DNA of 64,000 nucleotides from Epiperipatus broadwayi (GCA_028023455.1 JAQFVV010000153.1:746001-810000); one strand, 5' to 3'; positions 50,169 to 63,616 are shown, counted from the stretch's first letter. Translations and numbers: made by a program. The notes: generated by a model from the sequence alone, not told the origin.

Positions 50169-52646
50169 AAGGATTGGTGTAAAGAAGTAGAAAAAGTTGC
50201 AAATAGGGTTTTAGGTGAGAATATTGAAAAGAATAAAAGTAATAAAAAAATTAAAATTAGTAAAAGTGTAAAAGAAAGGAAAGAAGCATGTAGAGAATAT
50301 AAGTGTGCTATTAAGAATAAGGAAAGTGAAAAAGATATTAATGCTAAATGGGAAAAGTACTTAGAAAAGAAGAAGTTGGCTAAAATAGATATTTATAGAA
50401 AGAGAATGAAATTGAATAGTAAATTGTTGGAGGATATTAATAAAAGTGGAAGAGATGGAAGTAAAAAATTTTGGAATTATATTAAAAGGAGAAATGTAGG
50501 GGAGAGAGAGTTAGTATTACTAGATGATGAGGGAACTGAGTGTAGTTCTAGAGAAGATTTAGAGAGAATCTTAAATAGTTATGTAATGAATATAGAAAAG
50601 ATGTTAGATGTGAATGATAGAATATTAGAAAATATGAAAGAATATAGTAATGGGAATATTAGTTTTTCAGAAAATGAACTAAATGAGGTAGAGAAGAAAT
50701 TGAAAAGTGGGAAGGCAAGAGGTTTAGATGGATGGGCAGCAGAGATGGTAATGAATTTAGGATATAGGGCAAAAGTAAAGTTATTATCCTGTTTTAATAA
50801 AATGGCACAGAATAGAGTTTTCCCAAGTAGTTGGAGTAATACAAGAGTAAGGTTATTATTTAAAGGAAAGGGTAAGGATCATAGAAAGTTGAATAATTAT
50901 AGACCGATAGCGGTAACATCAGTTTTATATAAAGTTTTCTCGTATATGGTGGCTAGTAAAGTTGTAAAATGGATGGAAGGGAATAATGTAGTGGATGAAA
51001 TGCAAGGAGGTTTTAGATTAGATAGGCATATAGGAGATAGTTTATTTGTAGTTACACAACTTATGGATATGAGTAGGAATGCAGATAAACAGTTATATAT
51101 GAGTTTTATAGATATAGAGAAGGCATATGATAGAGTAAATAGAAATAGATTATGGATAAGTTTATAGCAAATTTGGGAATGGATGAAGCTTTAATAGATA
51201 TTATTAAGAAATTATATGAAAATAATTATTATATATATCAATTAGAGAATATAGAATCAATTAAAGTTAAAAATGGTGTGGGACTAAGGCAAGGATGCCC
51301 TATGTCACCTATTTTGTTTGTGTTGTATTTGAGTGAAATGGAAAGAGCAATAGCAAGATTAGGAAGAGGGATAGAGATACCGTTAATAGGTAGTAAGGGA
51401 GTATATATTTTGTCAGGTCTTTTTTTTGCAGATGATATATTTTTGTGTGCAGAAAAAAGAGAAGATATGGAAGTTATGTTGAGGACATGTGCAAGGGTGG
51501 GTAAAGAGATGGGGATTAAATTTAGTGAAGAAAAATCAAATATAATGATGGTTAATACTGAGGAAAGAGAAGATGTAGAATTTTTATTGGGAGATATTAA
51601 GTGTGGTGAATAGATATAGTTATTTGGGAATTATTTTAAGTAATCAGAAAAATTATTTGGATGAATGGGAGAAAAAATTGATAAATGAAGCAAAGAAAAG
51701 AAAGGGATTGATAAAGAAATTAACAGTATTTTCATATAATAAATATGATGTAGCTAGAATTATATGGAAAGGAGTTGCAGTAGCAGGGTTAACATATGGT
51801 AATGATGCATTATATGTTAGTAAAAAGATATTAGATTATTTAGAAAAAGCTCAAAGGGAAGTAGGAAGACATGCATTGGATGCAGAATTATGGACAGCAA
51901 GGGAGGCAATTCAAGGAGAAATGGGATGGTCAAGTTTTCATATGAGAGATGCAAAAAGTAAAATGAAAATGTTTGGTAGATTGCAGTTTATGGATAATAA
52001 AAGAATAGCTAAAATAGTATTTAATTGGGTTATGAGTAAAGGGCAGGTAACAAGATGGGTGAGAAAGGTAATGCGCTATGCAAAAGATTTGGATAAAGAA
52101 TTTATATCAGTATATTTGTACAAAAGATGGGATGATTGTGTTAAGAGGATTATTGAGTGTTATAGTAATAAGGAATGGGATAAAAGAATAAATTTATTAA
52201 TAAAGACTAGGGAGTTAGAGAGATGGAGAAATAGTATGGAGAGTAAAAAGAGTTTAAATATATATAGAAATAAACAGAATATTAGGTATGAGTTAATTTA
52301 TGATAATAGTAAGGAAAGTAGTTTATTGTTTAAGGCTTGAACGGGATCTTTAGCTACAAAAGAATATACATGTAAATGGAAAAATATGGGTGATTTATTT
52401 TGTAAATTATGTAAGGAAGGAATTGAAAATATTGGGCATTTGTTAATTGAATGGAAATGTTTGAAAACAGAAAGGGTACATATAATGAAGTTGTGGAAAA
52501 ATAAATATGAAAAGAGTGATTATACAGAAAGTGAATTATTGGTTTTTATGCTGGGTTTGGGAAAAGATAAGGGGGATTTAGATATAAAGGTTATAGAGTT
52601 GACAAAAATTACATTGTGGAAATGGGATAGAGCAGATTATGGGTAA
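50169..52646 (+). pseudogene. LINE reverse transcriptase ORF, lightly damaged
   Basis: The open frame begins at the truncation edge (YKDWCKEVEKVANRVLGEN). The Lys/Glu-rich linker leads to FWNYIKRRN, then LKSGKARGLDGWAAEMVMNL (about 50700), NNYRPIAVTSVLYKVFSYMV (about 50890), SFIDIEKAYDRVNR (about 51102, RT catalytic Asp), VGLRQGCPMSPILFVLYLSE (about 51280), LSGLFFADDIFLCAE (about 51410, catalytic DD) and KFSEEKSNIMM. The thumb/C-terminal region ends with CKLCKEGIENIGHLLIEWKC (about 52400). Lesions: a frameshift at about 51160 (after NRLW), another at about 51605, and an in-frame TGA at 52338 in FKA*TGSL, where a CGA Arg codon is the likely ancestor (CpG decay). Catalytic residues are intact. 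Confidence 0.9.
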
Positions 52647-52742
52647 ATTTAGAGTGGGGAATGTAAAAGAAAGTGGCTAACAGGTTTATCTGGGCATAAT
52701 TGCTGAGATATTCTTGACTTCGTTTAAGGAGAAGCCATAATA

Positions 52743-52762
52743 CATCACATCACATCACATCA
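52743..52762 (+). repeat. (CATCA)4 3' tail of the LINE
   Basis: Four CATCA pentamers directly after GAAGCCATAATA. Short tandem repeats replace poly(A) at the 3' end of several LINE clades. Confidence 0.85.
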
Positions 52763-52766
52763 ATAG

Positions 52767-53773
52767 TGTGCTAAAAAAAATAATGGTGATACATAAACAA
52801 GATTTCTTAGTTGAAGAATTATGTAGATGTGTTTTCCTCCAAAAATAAATCATCCTATTTATAAACCCATTTATCAAAATATAAAAGATATTGTTGCCTA
52901 TAAGATATATATTTTAATCACATGAATAAAGACATTTAAAAAAGATAAATGTCTTCCAAGATGTATTTATTTTATGCTGAACCAGCATTTTCAATTAGGT
53001 CAGGTCACAATAACTTCTTACATCTGTCATTAATCTTTCTCAGTAAGTATCAAAATCAAATTAGTGTAATTTAATTTAAAGGTATCACATTTTTTTCATT
53101 AATAATTATAATTATTAAAATATATATATGGTTTAAAAATTAAATGATAACTTAATAAACATTAAAGTATTTATCTGAAGAGTAACTACAGAAAGTGTAA
53201 CACCTTTAGATTCAATTGTAAAAATAAAATGTGCATTTAATATGCAAAAAGAAACAAAATAATTTCCAACATTTCTCTTGCAATTTGTATATCATGTGAT
53301 AGTTGGTTTTTCTATTACAGATCTTATTTCACTGTGATTGGTTCTATTTAATAATTATGCAATGTGGCTTGAAAAAACTTAGCATTATTGACTCCATTAA
53401 AAAGATAAGTGAGTAAAATGAAAAGCATATTTTGGAAATTTTTGGTGAAACTTCGTAAATAATGTTATAAATCACCATTTTTTCAGAATATATATTATAT
53501 GATTAGTTTGATTAGAAGATTGTGTGATGTTTGAATATTAAGTATCAGGTATGTCATAATATTACTATTTAACTGGCCAAAATGATCCAGGAATCTATCT
53601 CTTCAGTTTGTCACTCTATTTCTGAATCAAACTGAGCAAAGCAAAATATGTAGACATGAACTGTAAACCTGCCATATATATAGTAGTGATATAAATAATT
53701 TAAAAGAAGTATTAATCATTAAAATATTTAATAATGACAAGGCAGTAATTTGAGAAATTATTGGTACTTATGT
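52767..53773. other. AT-rich interval with no gene seen
   Basis: No supported feature. Confidence 0.4.
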
Positions 53774-53948
53774 ATTATATCTGCTGTGATAGCAGAATGC
53801 TGTATATTTCTCTAATGGGGGGGGGTCTTGTAATTGCATAATGCTCTACTTGTGACTTCTTAATATGGCATTCTGTTATTGCAATCCCCTCCTACACACA
53901 CACTGGAGCAAAGTATGGCATTCTTCCATCACAGACAGTAGATATAAT
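53774..53948. repeat. Small foldback MITE-like element, about 175 bp
   Basis: Terminal inverted repeats: ATTATATCTGCTGTGATAGC + AGAATGC on the left, and GCATTCTTCCATCACAGACA + GTAGATATAAT on the right. Inner parts also pair imperfectly (GGGGGGGGTCTTGTAATTGC against GCAATCCCCTCC). The G-run at about 53818 lies in the left arm. No coding. Confidence 0.8.
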
Positions 53949-55420
53949 ATATAATTATCAAATTATCTTTTGACTATTTCTTTTTTTATTTTTTCATAAA
54001 ATTTGTTAATGAGAAGCTTTAAAAACTTACCCTGAGAATACTTTGAAAGAAATTCAGTAAAACTTATTTTACACTAAACTTATGAAAAAAGAGAAGTAGT
54101 AATTTCAATTCAATCTCAATCTATTTCCATCTATATTTTTTAAATATGTAAAATGTTTTTAAATTTTGAGCTAAGCAAATATTGATCTTTGGACTTTCTA
54201 AACAATTAATTAATGTCCTTTTGAAATAGTTTTTTTTTTTTTAAAAAAAAAAAAAAATTATAATAGCAGTTATTTCATTTGTCTTATAATTTAAAAAAAA
54301 AAAAATTAATATAACAATTTTGTAATATTGTTTTCAAAATAACATTAAAATATAATTTTTGTTATAATTGATTATATAAACAATTCAGCATTATATAGTC
54401 ATTCTAAGGTCTTGTCAGAAACAGATTCAGTTTTAAATGAGAAAAGAAATCAGTAAATAATCTTTTTGTTTTATTAATATAAGTAAATAAAATTGGTTTG
54501 AGGACTTGTTTAAAATTTTGACACTTGTAAATCAAATTATAAAAAAAAAATATAATGAGCAATTGATAGGAAAACATAATTCACAAGATTTATATTGACA
54601 ATAAATGTACTGCTTTGTATTTCAATTTTTTTATTTAATTAGAACATAAATTAATATAAAACAAATATTATATTACTAAAGTTAATTTAATATAATACAT
54701 GACTGAGTTTTATTTTATCATGTAATCAAGAGAATCATTTTAATAGAATTAAAATATTGCTTATTTTTTATTTATGTGCTGAAGCAGTCAATCTTATCTT
54801 AAGATTGTGCTTGATGTTTCTACCTACTAACCTGTGTTTAAATCCCCATTTCCCATCCTGCTCCTTTTGTCGTGTATATATATTTTATGTATATATTTGA
54901 GATGCGCATCTAAATTATAAAATTTAATGTTTCAATAACATGTTTTAAAATTATTATTAATTCTTTTTTATCAATTATTAATTCTTTTTATTAAAATACA
55001 TAGGTGTGACTCAAAAATATATATAGGAGCAAAACTTACTAACAAAATATTGATTTTTTTTTTTTATTTTATTATACGTCATTTTTAGCTTTTTCTTTTT
55101 AAATTGCTTGTTTTTTTATTAAACTATTATAAAATCCAATATGGAAGATGTGACTGTTGTTAATTGTCCAAAAATAATTAAAGGGGGGTATTTTTTTAAT
55201 TAAAGTTTTACTTAAAATAAATGGGATTAAGTAGATTAAAGATTTTCTTTTGTATAAACATGTTGTCAAATCTATTTCTAATCTGGAAAGAGATTTGAAT
55301 TTATTTTTGGACATTATCTTACTGTTGCATCTTCAAAAACAACCGATAAAGAAAAGTATAAAATGACTGAATTTTGAGTCACAAAGGAAATTAGTTACTA
55401 TTGAGAGAAGGGATTGCTAC
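53949..55420. other. AT-rich interval with no gene seen
   Basis: Homopolymer A/T runs dominate. A stretch at 54778-54870 (ACCTGTGTTTAAATCCCC) has a weak B-box-like string but no A-box I can defend. The minus-strand frame 55099-55314 is Lys/Ile/Leu/Phe-rich and looks like chance. Confidence 0.4.
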
Positions 55421-55467
55421 TAGACACTATGCTGTTTTGAAATCTAAAAATGATCTAGTAAAAGCTT

Positions 55468-55493
55468 TTTCCGACCCTTGTGGGTCATCTTCC
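55468..55493 (-). ncRNA. Hammerhead-like remnant of another PLE family (tentative)
   Basis: On the minus strand GGAAGATGACCCACAAGGGT + CGGAAAA: GATGA (end of the CUGAUGA box), a GACCC/GGGTC stem II with ACAA loop, then GGAAA (core GAAA). The surrounding 55400-55600 stretch is less AT-rich than its neighbours and may be a PLE pseudo-LTR fragment. No PLE coding sequence adjoins it. Confidence 0.35.
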
Positions 55494-55600
55494 ACTGCCA
55501 TCATATTCTGCTACCCTCAAGTGAAGTAAAGGCCTGATGGAGAACTTTAAAAATGCCAATAGAAACTTGCTGTCACAAAGAAGAATTCATTTGGATCCTC

Positions 55601-56656
55601 AATTTGCCATGCATGAGCTGTACTTTGAAAATAGACTTATTAAATTTGCGCAAGGTAATTCTTATGCTACTATTTGAAAATGAATCTAGTCTCACTAATC
55701 TCAAATCCTGCTATCAAGATTTCTAATGTATTGTTCAATTTTCTATCTTTTAAATTAATATGTAAATGTAATTTGCTTTTAAATGATTTTATAAATCTAA
55801 TTTTCTCTTATATGCTCTAACTTTCTTTAATTTTGGTGCGGTCATTTATTTATAGTTATTTATCACTTAATTTTATATGTCTATTTTAATTATTATTGAT
55901 ATGCCAATTTCAAACAATCTGACGAGTTGAATTTTTAAAATCTTTTCTTTTTTTTAAGTAAATCTTCATGAATAAAAATTATTAATGTCCCTTTAAAATA
56001 TAATGCGTTATTAATTAATACACTCACCAGATTGTTTTTACATCAATATTTTGTTTATGCTTTAATATATATATATATATATATATATGTTTAACTTTGG
56101 ATTTTCTACCTGGGGAGAATCCAGAACTCAAGCTAATTAACGCTCTGAAGTCTTATAAAATATTATTTATTTAATTCTGAAAGAGTGACTTATTATTTGT
56201 TTTTTATAAATTGCTAATTTTATTTTATTGTTCCATACTCTTAAAATATCAAATACAGTATTTAAATATTCCAGTTATTATAAAATCAATGAAGGTGGGA
56301 TTGATTTATTTTAAATAGCAGAATAAGGGAAGGGGGTAAATTTTAATATTTTACGATTTTAGTTATTAAGTAAATCTTAATGTTTCTTTTACTAGATAAA
56401 ATCTTAATGTATATTTATTTAGGAAAATCTTTCTGTATATATATATAACTGCATAGTGTATTATTTGTCTAAATTATGGTATTCAAACAAGGGTCATTTA
56501 TTTTTAAAGCAGTAAATTATATTTCATGTCATTAGTGACCTTTATCATTCGTACTGCGTTACTGACATTTGGCCGATCTTCATGTTTTATATATATGTAC
56601 TTTTTAATCTGGGGGTTGCGAAAAGATCGAACCCATAGATTTCTTGTTATTTATTC
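55601..56656. other. AT-rich interval with no gene seen
   Basis: (AT)n tract at about 56064-56088. Nothing else recognised. Confidence 0.4.
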
Positions 56657-56844
56657 CATATAAAATGCCTCTGGCAGTGATCCCATAAGTTTGGCACACA
56701 CTATGCATATCACTTCTTCATATAAAAAGGCCCCTGGCAGCGACCCCTAAGTCTGGCACACGCTATGCCCATCCATTTCTTCATATAAAAGGCCTCTGGT
56801 TGTGATCCCTAAGTATGGCACATGCTGTGCCCATCCACTTCATC
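56657..56844 (+). repeat. Tandem repeat, three units of 62-63 bp
   Basis: Units begin at 56657, 56719 and 56782 with CATATAAAA, then GGCCYCTGGC, then GATCCCTAAGTNTGGCACAC, then CTATGCCCATCCACTTCTT. They are noticeably less AT-rich than the surroundings. Confidence 0.92.
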
Positions 56845-57640
56845 TTTTGTTCAGAAGCACAACTTTTCCTGTTATTTCTTGGTTATAATGTCAGTACCAC
56901 AAGCTTCTTTGTATATTTATTTTTTTTTGCTTCATGACCCAGTTTTAATGCTCTAATATTAAAATTGCACTCTGCTTAATATATATATAAATGCCAATTA
57001 CTTCTATTTTATTAATTAAATTTATTTCAGTCTTATACAGTCCCACCATCGTAACTTATTTCTGTATTTAAGAGTATCTATATGCCTTGGGGAAAAATAA
57101 AGCATTCTTCTCATAAATGTTAATGAAAATAATTTTCAATAAATTGTCAAACGTATTTTATGTATTTCCATGACCGTAATGGCAGGAAAATAGTTTGTAT
57201 GTATATTTATAGTGAATCTCAGAATGCTCCCCTAAATCATATGTTAGTCACTACATTTCAGAACCATAACCCAAAGCGTTAATAGCAATTTTGTCTAACT
57301 TCTTTCTAATAACTGATTGGCATCTTAATATTGGACCCACCAAAGATGTGTGTTTATTTATAATATATCATTTAGCTAATAAAGAGCATATGAGAAATAA
57401 TAGCATGAATGACACTATGTAATTATCTGCAGCTTGCTCATTCACGCACATACTAATGTACTTAATTTATAAAATGTATAATAATTTGTCAGTATATTAA
57501 AATATATTTTATTGTCTAACTTATTTGAGTATTCAAATTCCTTTTTTTCTCACCTTCCAAAAGTAAAGCCTGCTTATATATATTTTAGTTTAGTCATATT
57601 TAATAGATGTCTCAATGTTTTGCTCAGCTTTAGTCGGCCG
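56845..57640. other. AT-rich interval with no gene seen
   Basis: No supported feature. Confidence 0.4.
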
Positions 57641-57835
57641 GATTAAAATTAATTCTCATGTGCCATAACTATTATGTTATTCATTAGGTGTTTGATCTGG
57701 GGCTTAGAGAGTGGGTTCGAATCCAGGCTGGTCCTTGACTTAAATCTCAAGTTGGACTGGGTTTGAAGTACATTTTGTGAGTTCCAGCTCATGTTAGATG
57801 GATAAACATGTTTTGACCGGTACAGTGCACAGAAA
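57641..57835 (+). repeat. Possible SINE fragment with B-box
   Basis: GTGGGTTCGAATCCAGGCTG (about 57711) is a near-perfect B-box/T-arm, but no convincing A-box lies 35-60 bases upstream and no cloverleaf closes. The less AT-rich text after it (CAAGTTGGACTGGGTTTGAA) may be the SINE body. Confidence 0.35.
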
Positions 57836-58996
57836 TAATTTTTTCATCAGTTTAAATTTAAAAAAGATGATAAATAATTATGCTATACTATCATTTTATT
57901 TTAAATCATATATGTGAATTTATACAGTGAGATCATTATATCTATTTTCTTTAGTTTTAAGCTCCCCCCTCCCCAAAATAATGTAAATTTATGGATGGTA
58001 TTTAACAGTATATGCAATATCAATTGTCATCATATATATAATATAAACATTTTAAACAAGTAATTTGCGTTCAGAACTTATGAACATGCTACAATTTTAA
58101 AAATTAAGTAGTATGCAGTAAATTTTAAACAAAAATCATTATCAAGAAATATTGTATAAAAAGTATTTAAAATAATTTATTTAAAAATCGTTTTTTATTA
58201 TTATAATTTTGAATTTTCAATTTAAATAAAATCCTTTAAATAGAGTATTTTAATTATAATAAAATACTGTAAAGAGAAAAATAAAAGAATAAAAAATAAT
58301 TTAATATTAATATATCAAAAATAATTGATACAAAAATAAAACTATAATATTTTTTTTTATTGTTTATATGATGCATTGAAAGAGTTATAGTATCTAAGCA
58401 ATATTAAATTATCTGAATTTTGAGCACATTTTTGCTTTATAAAGAGAAATTATTTATTTATTGATGGGGAAGGGGTTATACTTTGCAATCACATTTATTT
58501 TTCAATTAATTTATAATTTTATTACTTTTATTATATTTTTTCCAACTATAAGTAAATGAATTAATAGTTTCGGAGATAATAGATAATGTCGTATCATTGG
58601 ATACAATATGTATTTCGAATATTATATTATCTTGCTTCATAAAACTTAAAATATTTATTTTTTGAACATCAGTACAAAAATTATTGCCAGATCTTCAATT
58701 AACTCATATATTTAAGGATTTTATAGATTTGTGTTATTTTTTAAATCATTTTAAATTTCAGTTAGTTTTAAAAAAATTTACTCATAAATTCATTTCATAA
58801 ATCTGGCAATATCTAACAATACTTTTTAAAAAAAATAATTAAATAAGCATTTCTAATAGAATAATCAGAATAAGACAGCTCCACTGGCAATGAATAATGG
58901 AATGTCTTTAAAATAGAAAATTGATTGTCAATAACAAATAAACAAGTAATGACTAACTTGTAGCATAGATCGTGATTCATCAATAGCAAGATAGAT
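57836..58996. other. AT-rich interval with no gene seen
   Basis: No supported feature. The minus-strand frame 58813-59007 overlaps the edge of the next repeat and has no recognisable domain. Confidence 0.4.
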
Positions 58997-59140
58997 AAAA
59001 CAGGCAAAACTCGCTATATCTTTTACTCTAGCTTGCTGTGTGTGGCTAAAGATATAGTGAGTTTTGCCTGTTTTAACAGCAGTTATACACAACCATGAGT
59101 GGTGGTCATGTGATGTTCAATAGCAAGATACTGTTTCTAA
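58997..59140. repeat. Dispersed GCAAAACTC repeat with 27-bp inverted arms
   Basis: AAAACAGGCAAAACTCGCTA + TATCTTT (58997-59023) and its near-exact inverse (59048-59074; one mismatch) enclose a 24-base loop. Downstream, GTGGTGGTCATGTGATGTTC matches the inner part of the family at 19735-19815 and 60433-60535. Confidence 0.75.
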
Positions 59141-59689
59141 TACAAGCAATCTTATCTGTCTCCTTATTTTCTTTACTGTCATCAATTACTTAAATCAGTA
59201 TAAGTCAAATTATTCTTAAACTCTCTTGCAATCAATCACCTCCCTATTTTAACTGTGATAAAAGATGGTATATTTGTGTAACCAAATTTCAATTCAGTTA
59301 TTTACATAGTAACTACTACTATATGTTCTTTTTCATTATTTTGCCTTGAGTACTTAAAAATTGAGAAATAAATGATATGAACAGATTTAGTAAACTGGCA
59401 GTTGTGAATTCTGATTTTGTTTGAAGCAGTATAATCACTAGTGAATCAAGCTGATTTGGATTTTGAGGAGAAATTTCAGCTTGAAAAAGATTGTCTGTGT
59501 AGGTAACCCTAAACATATAGAAGTGAAAGAACCTAAAAAATGTAATTTAATAATCACCCATCTCATACTTTGGCTATGCTCACTTGCTTAGTTGATTGGT
59601 CCTTAAAGTTTATTTTATTATCAACAGTAGTAAGAAATCCAAAAGAGTGGTATGCTAAAGACAAATATTATAAATCTATTTTTTCTAAA
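59141..59689. other. Unassigned spacer
   Basis: AT-rich with a chance minus-strand frame (59319-59516). No feature supported. Confidence 0.4.
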
Positions 59690-60432
59690 TATAGGTTAAT
59701 GGAATGTATAATCATTACTTGATATAAACTCTCCAGGATCTAAATAGAGAACTGCATAACTAATGAGCTGTAAAGATTTAAGGTTGATGTAGCTGTTCTT
59801 AGTGAAGCTCATCTTCCAAATGAAGGAGTAGGACAAAAAAAGGATTATAAGATTTTAATGGAAGGTCAGATCAATCAGTGAAATGTGACTACATGATTTG
59901 GAATTTTCTTTGAAGTCTAATTTAATGCCACCTGTTCTTAGATTTCCTTGATGTATCAATGTAAGATTAATAATATTAAAATTTATTTTGCACAATGACC
60001 CCAATGCTCATTTTTATTAGTGTCTGTGCTGCATGTTAGATACTAAGAATTTAGAAATAGCATTTATTTATTTCATACTGAGTAGTATTATTACAGCATT
60101 ACTATTAAAAGATTGAACTTTTCTTCTTATAGACTTTAATCACCTGGTGGTATAAATAGTAGACTTTATCAAAGCTATTGAAAATAATCATATCATATTA
60201 TTAATCCAAATAGTCAGTTGTTATTAAAAGTTTTATACTATCTTATTTCAATCAAATTATCAAAAAAATTGATATTTATTATTTAGAAGTATTCACTATT
60301 TATATTAAATTTCACCCATTCTTAAACATAAAAATTGCTACTCTGGACTTGCAGAATTGTCATATTATTGAAGCATGAAATGTTCTTAAAGAATGTGATT
60401 ATGAATACAAGTAAATCTATTTATTACTAAAA

Positions 60433-60535
60433 ACAATATTAAAACAGGGAAAACTCCCCATACAGTAGTGCAAGCATAAAAAATGGTGATCATGTGATAT
60501 TTAGTGGTTTAAAAACAAGAATCATAATTTGTTTT
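60433..60535 (+). repeat. Member of dispersed GCAAAACTC repeat family
   Basis: AAAACAGGGAAAACTCCCCA + TACAGTAG, then GGTGATCATGTGATATTTAG + TGGTTTAA. It matches the minus-strand copy at 19735-19815 in the same order. It lies inside the old LINE region. Confidence 0.55.
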
Positions 60536-60727
60536 CTAACAATGATCTTATTATTACTCATTTGATTTTAAAAAATCTACTATTTTCTGTTTTGCAGAAT
60601 AATAAATTAAATATATAGCTTTATAATTCATATAAAAATTTAAAAGCAAGAATTCATTGACTGATACCAAGGCTTAAAAATAATGGGTGGCTTAAGGGAT
60701 TGAAAGCATCATGTTACTCTCTTATTT

Positions 60728-61948
<1,221 letters not shown>

Positions 61949-62720
61949 TTTGAACAGATGGAATGAATACTTTAATCATTTTTTAAATAATTATACATGG
62001 ATTTAGATGATGACTTTTAATGATATATTTATTTTATCTATTCTGAAATCTGGACAAATGTGTCAGCTTAGTGAAGTCACAACAGCCCTTTGTAAACTTA
62101 AAAATGGAAAGGCTTTAGGTACTGATGAAATATCTGAAGAAGTTTTAAAGTACACTGATGATATATTAGCTTTGAAAATATTGAAATTTTCAGTTATTCC
62201 AATTTTTAAAAATAAAAAAAATAAAAAGAGTAATTATCATGAATTATCATTATCATCCACCACTGCAAGTTTCTTTCCAGTATTTTGTTGACTAGGTTCC
62301 TTCTAGTGACAAATTTCTAGTTACCAGAACTCAGAGTAGTATAAGAGAATCAAAAAACACTGTAGATAGCATGATATTTGTTGTCAGGCAAATGATAAAA
62401 AAGAATCAAGATCAAAAGAGTAATTTATATATAGTTTTACTAAACCACAGTAACAAGTTGGTTGCAGAGATTGGCATTAGTTACTTATTTATTAAAATTT
62501 ATTTTCATTATACAGTTTTTACATGATAGAGTGAATTATTCATGCAAATGGAAAATTTTGAGGAGTTTCAAAACATTTTATAAATGAGTGCGTATATTTG
62601 CTCCAACATCATTACAGTTTTCAGGACAGTCATCTTTTGAATTATTTATAGATGGCTTGATGAACCAGGGATCAAGATACAATTCTGATTTTATGGTGGA
62701 AATTTTTAACTTGAATTGAT

Positions 62721-63489
62721 AAAAAGATTCATCTTTTACATTCAGTGTGCTGAGGATTGCTATCTTTGCAAGTTCAAAAAATTATCAACAGAATGTACTT
62801 AACATTTTGAATGCTACATATAAAGATTTTGATTTAGTAGCTAATATTTAAAAGACTTATATTCATTAGCAGCCAGTAATGGATGAAAAATGTATTAACT
62901 TTTAGCTTAGATGGTTATTAATCTGAAAATATAAGTCAATTTAAATATAACTTTTTAAATAGAAAGATGGAGTTAGACACTGAGATACTGCACAGAATCT
63001 TAATGTGCTGCTGCTATAAATGTAATTAATAATAACATATTTCATTATAGTAAAATAACTACAACAACTAAATTGTGTGGCTAAAACTATTATTTATTTT
63101 ATTATATGGAAATGTGATTTAGACACCCTATTGGTATAATATGAAAACATTAAAAAAATTATGTTATGCAAAATTTTAAGGGATAATTATAAACTCAATC
63201 AATTTGCTCTTCAGTTCTCTGGATGTGATATTATAGACTCTATGAATGCAAATCTAAATCTTTATTGAATTAGATATTTAAATGAAGGAATAATTTAACA
63301 TTTTCTAAAAGAGTGTTTTATTTTAAACTTGAGTATAATTTATGTGAAAGAGGCATACTTGGTTTATCTTTAAAAAAATTAAAAAAATTCTGCAGAAATG
63401 TAAAAAAATGGAATAATGGATCAGTGATCACAATAATGTATTTGTGGATATATATATAAATTTTCAGACTGATATATATAGCCATTGCA
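62721..63489. other. Degenerate continuation of LINE or unassigned
   Basis: Short fragments of RT-like flavour may continue, but stops are too dense to call. Otherwise featureless AT-rich sequence. Confidence 0.3.
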
Positions 63490-63505
63490 AAATTTATCTC
63501 TAGCT

Positions 63506-63543
<38 letters not shown>

Positions 63544-63559
63544 AGCTAGAGATAAATTT
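63490..63559. repeat. AT-cored palindrome
   Basis: AAATTTATCTCTAGCTTATT + (AT)n + AATAAGCTAGAGATAAATTT: perfect 20-base arms enclosing an (AT)n tract. A second (AT)n tract follows at about 63582-63614, without matching arms. Confidence 0.92.
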
Positions 63560-63578
63560 ATATATATTTCTCTGTGAG

Positions 63579-63614
<36 letters not shown>

Positions 63615-63616
<2 letters not shown>

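Larger units (their letters stand above)
50160..52766 (+). mobile_element. 5'-truncated non-LTR retrotransposon with (CATCA)n tail
   Basis: One ORF2-type coding region (50169-52646) from the endonuclease-RT linker to a C-terminal Cys/His segment, a short 3' UTR, then four CATCA pentamers (52743-52762) in place of poly(A). The endonuclease domain is missing: coding starts abruptly next to a foldback, typical of 5' truncation during target-primed reverse transcription. It is the best preserved RT in the window, with two frameshifts and one stop, so it is probably young. The RT motifs resemble CR1/L2-like elements of arthropods and chordates as I remember them; the clade is not certain. A 6-base AATAGT at both edges is too short to call a target-site duplication. 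Confidence 0.88.

Noticed and set aside
54778-54870. SINE candidate from TGTTTAAATCCCC
   Set aside because: B-box too weak and no A-box.
57700-57730. tRNA gene suggested by GGTTCGAATCC
   Set aside because: No A-box or acceptor stem at proper spacing; kept only as a possible SINE fragment.
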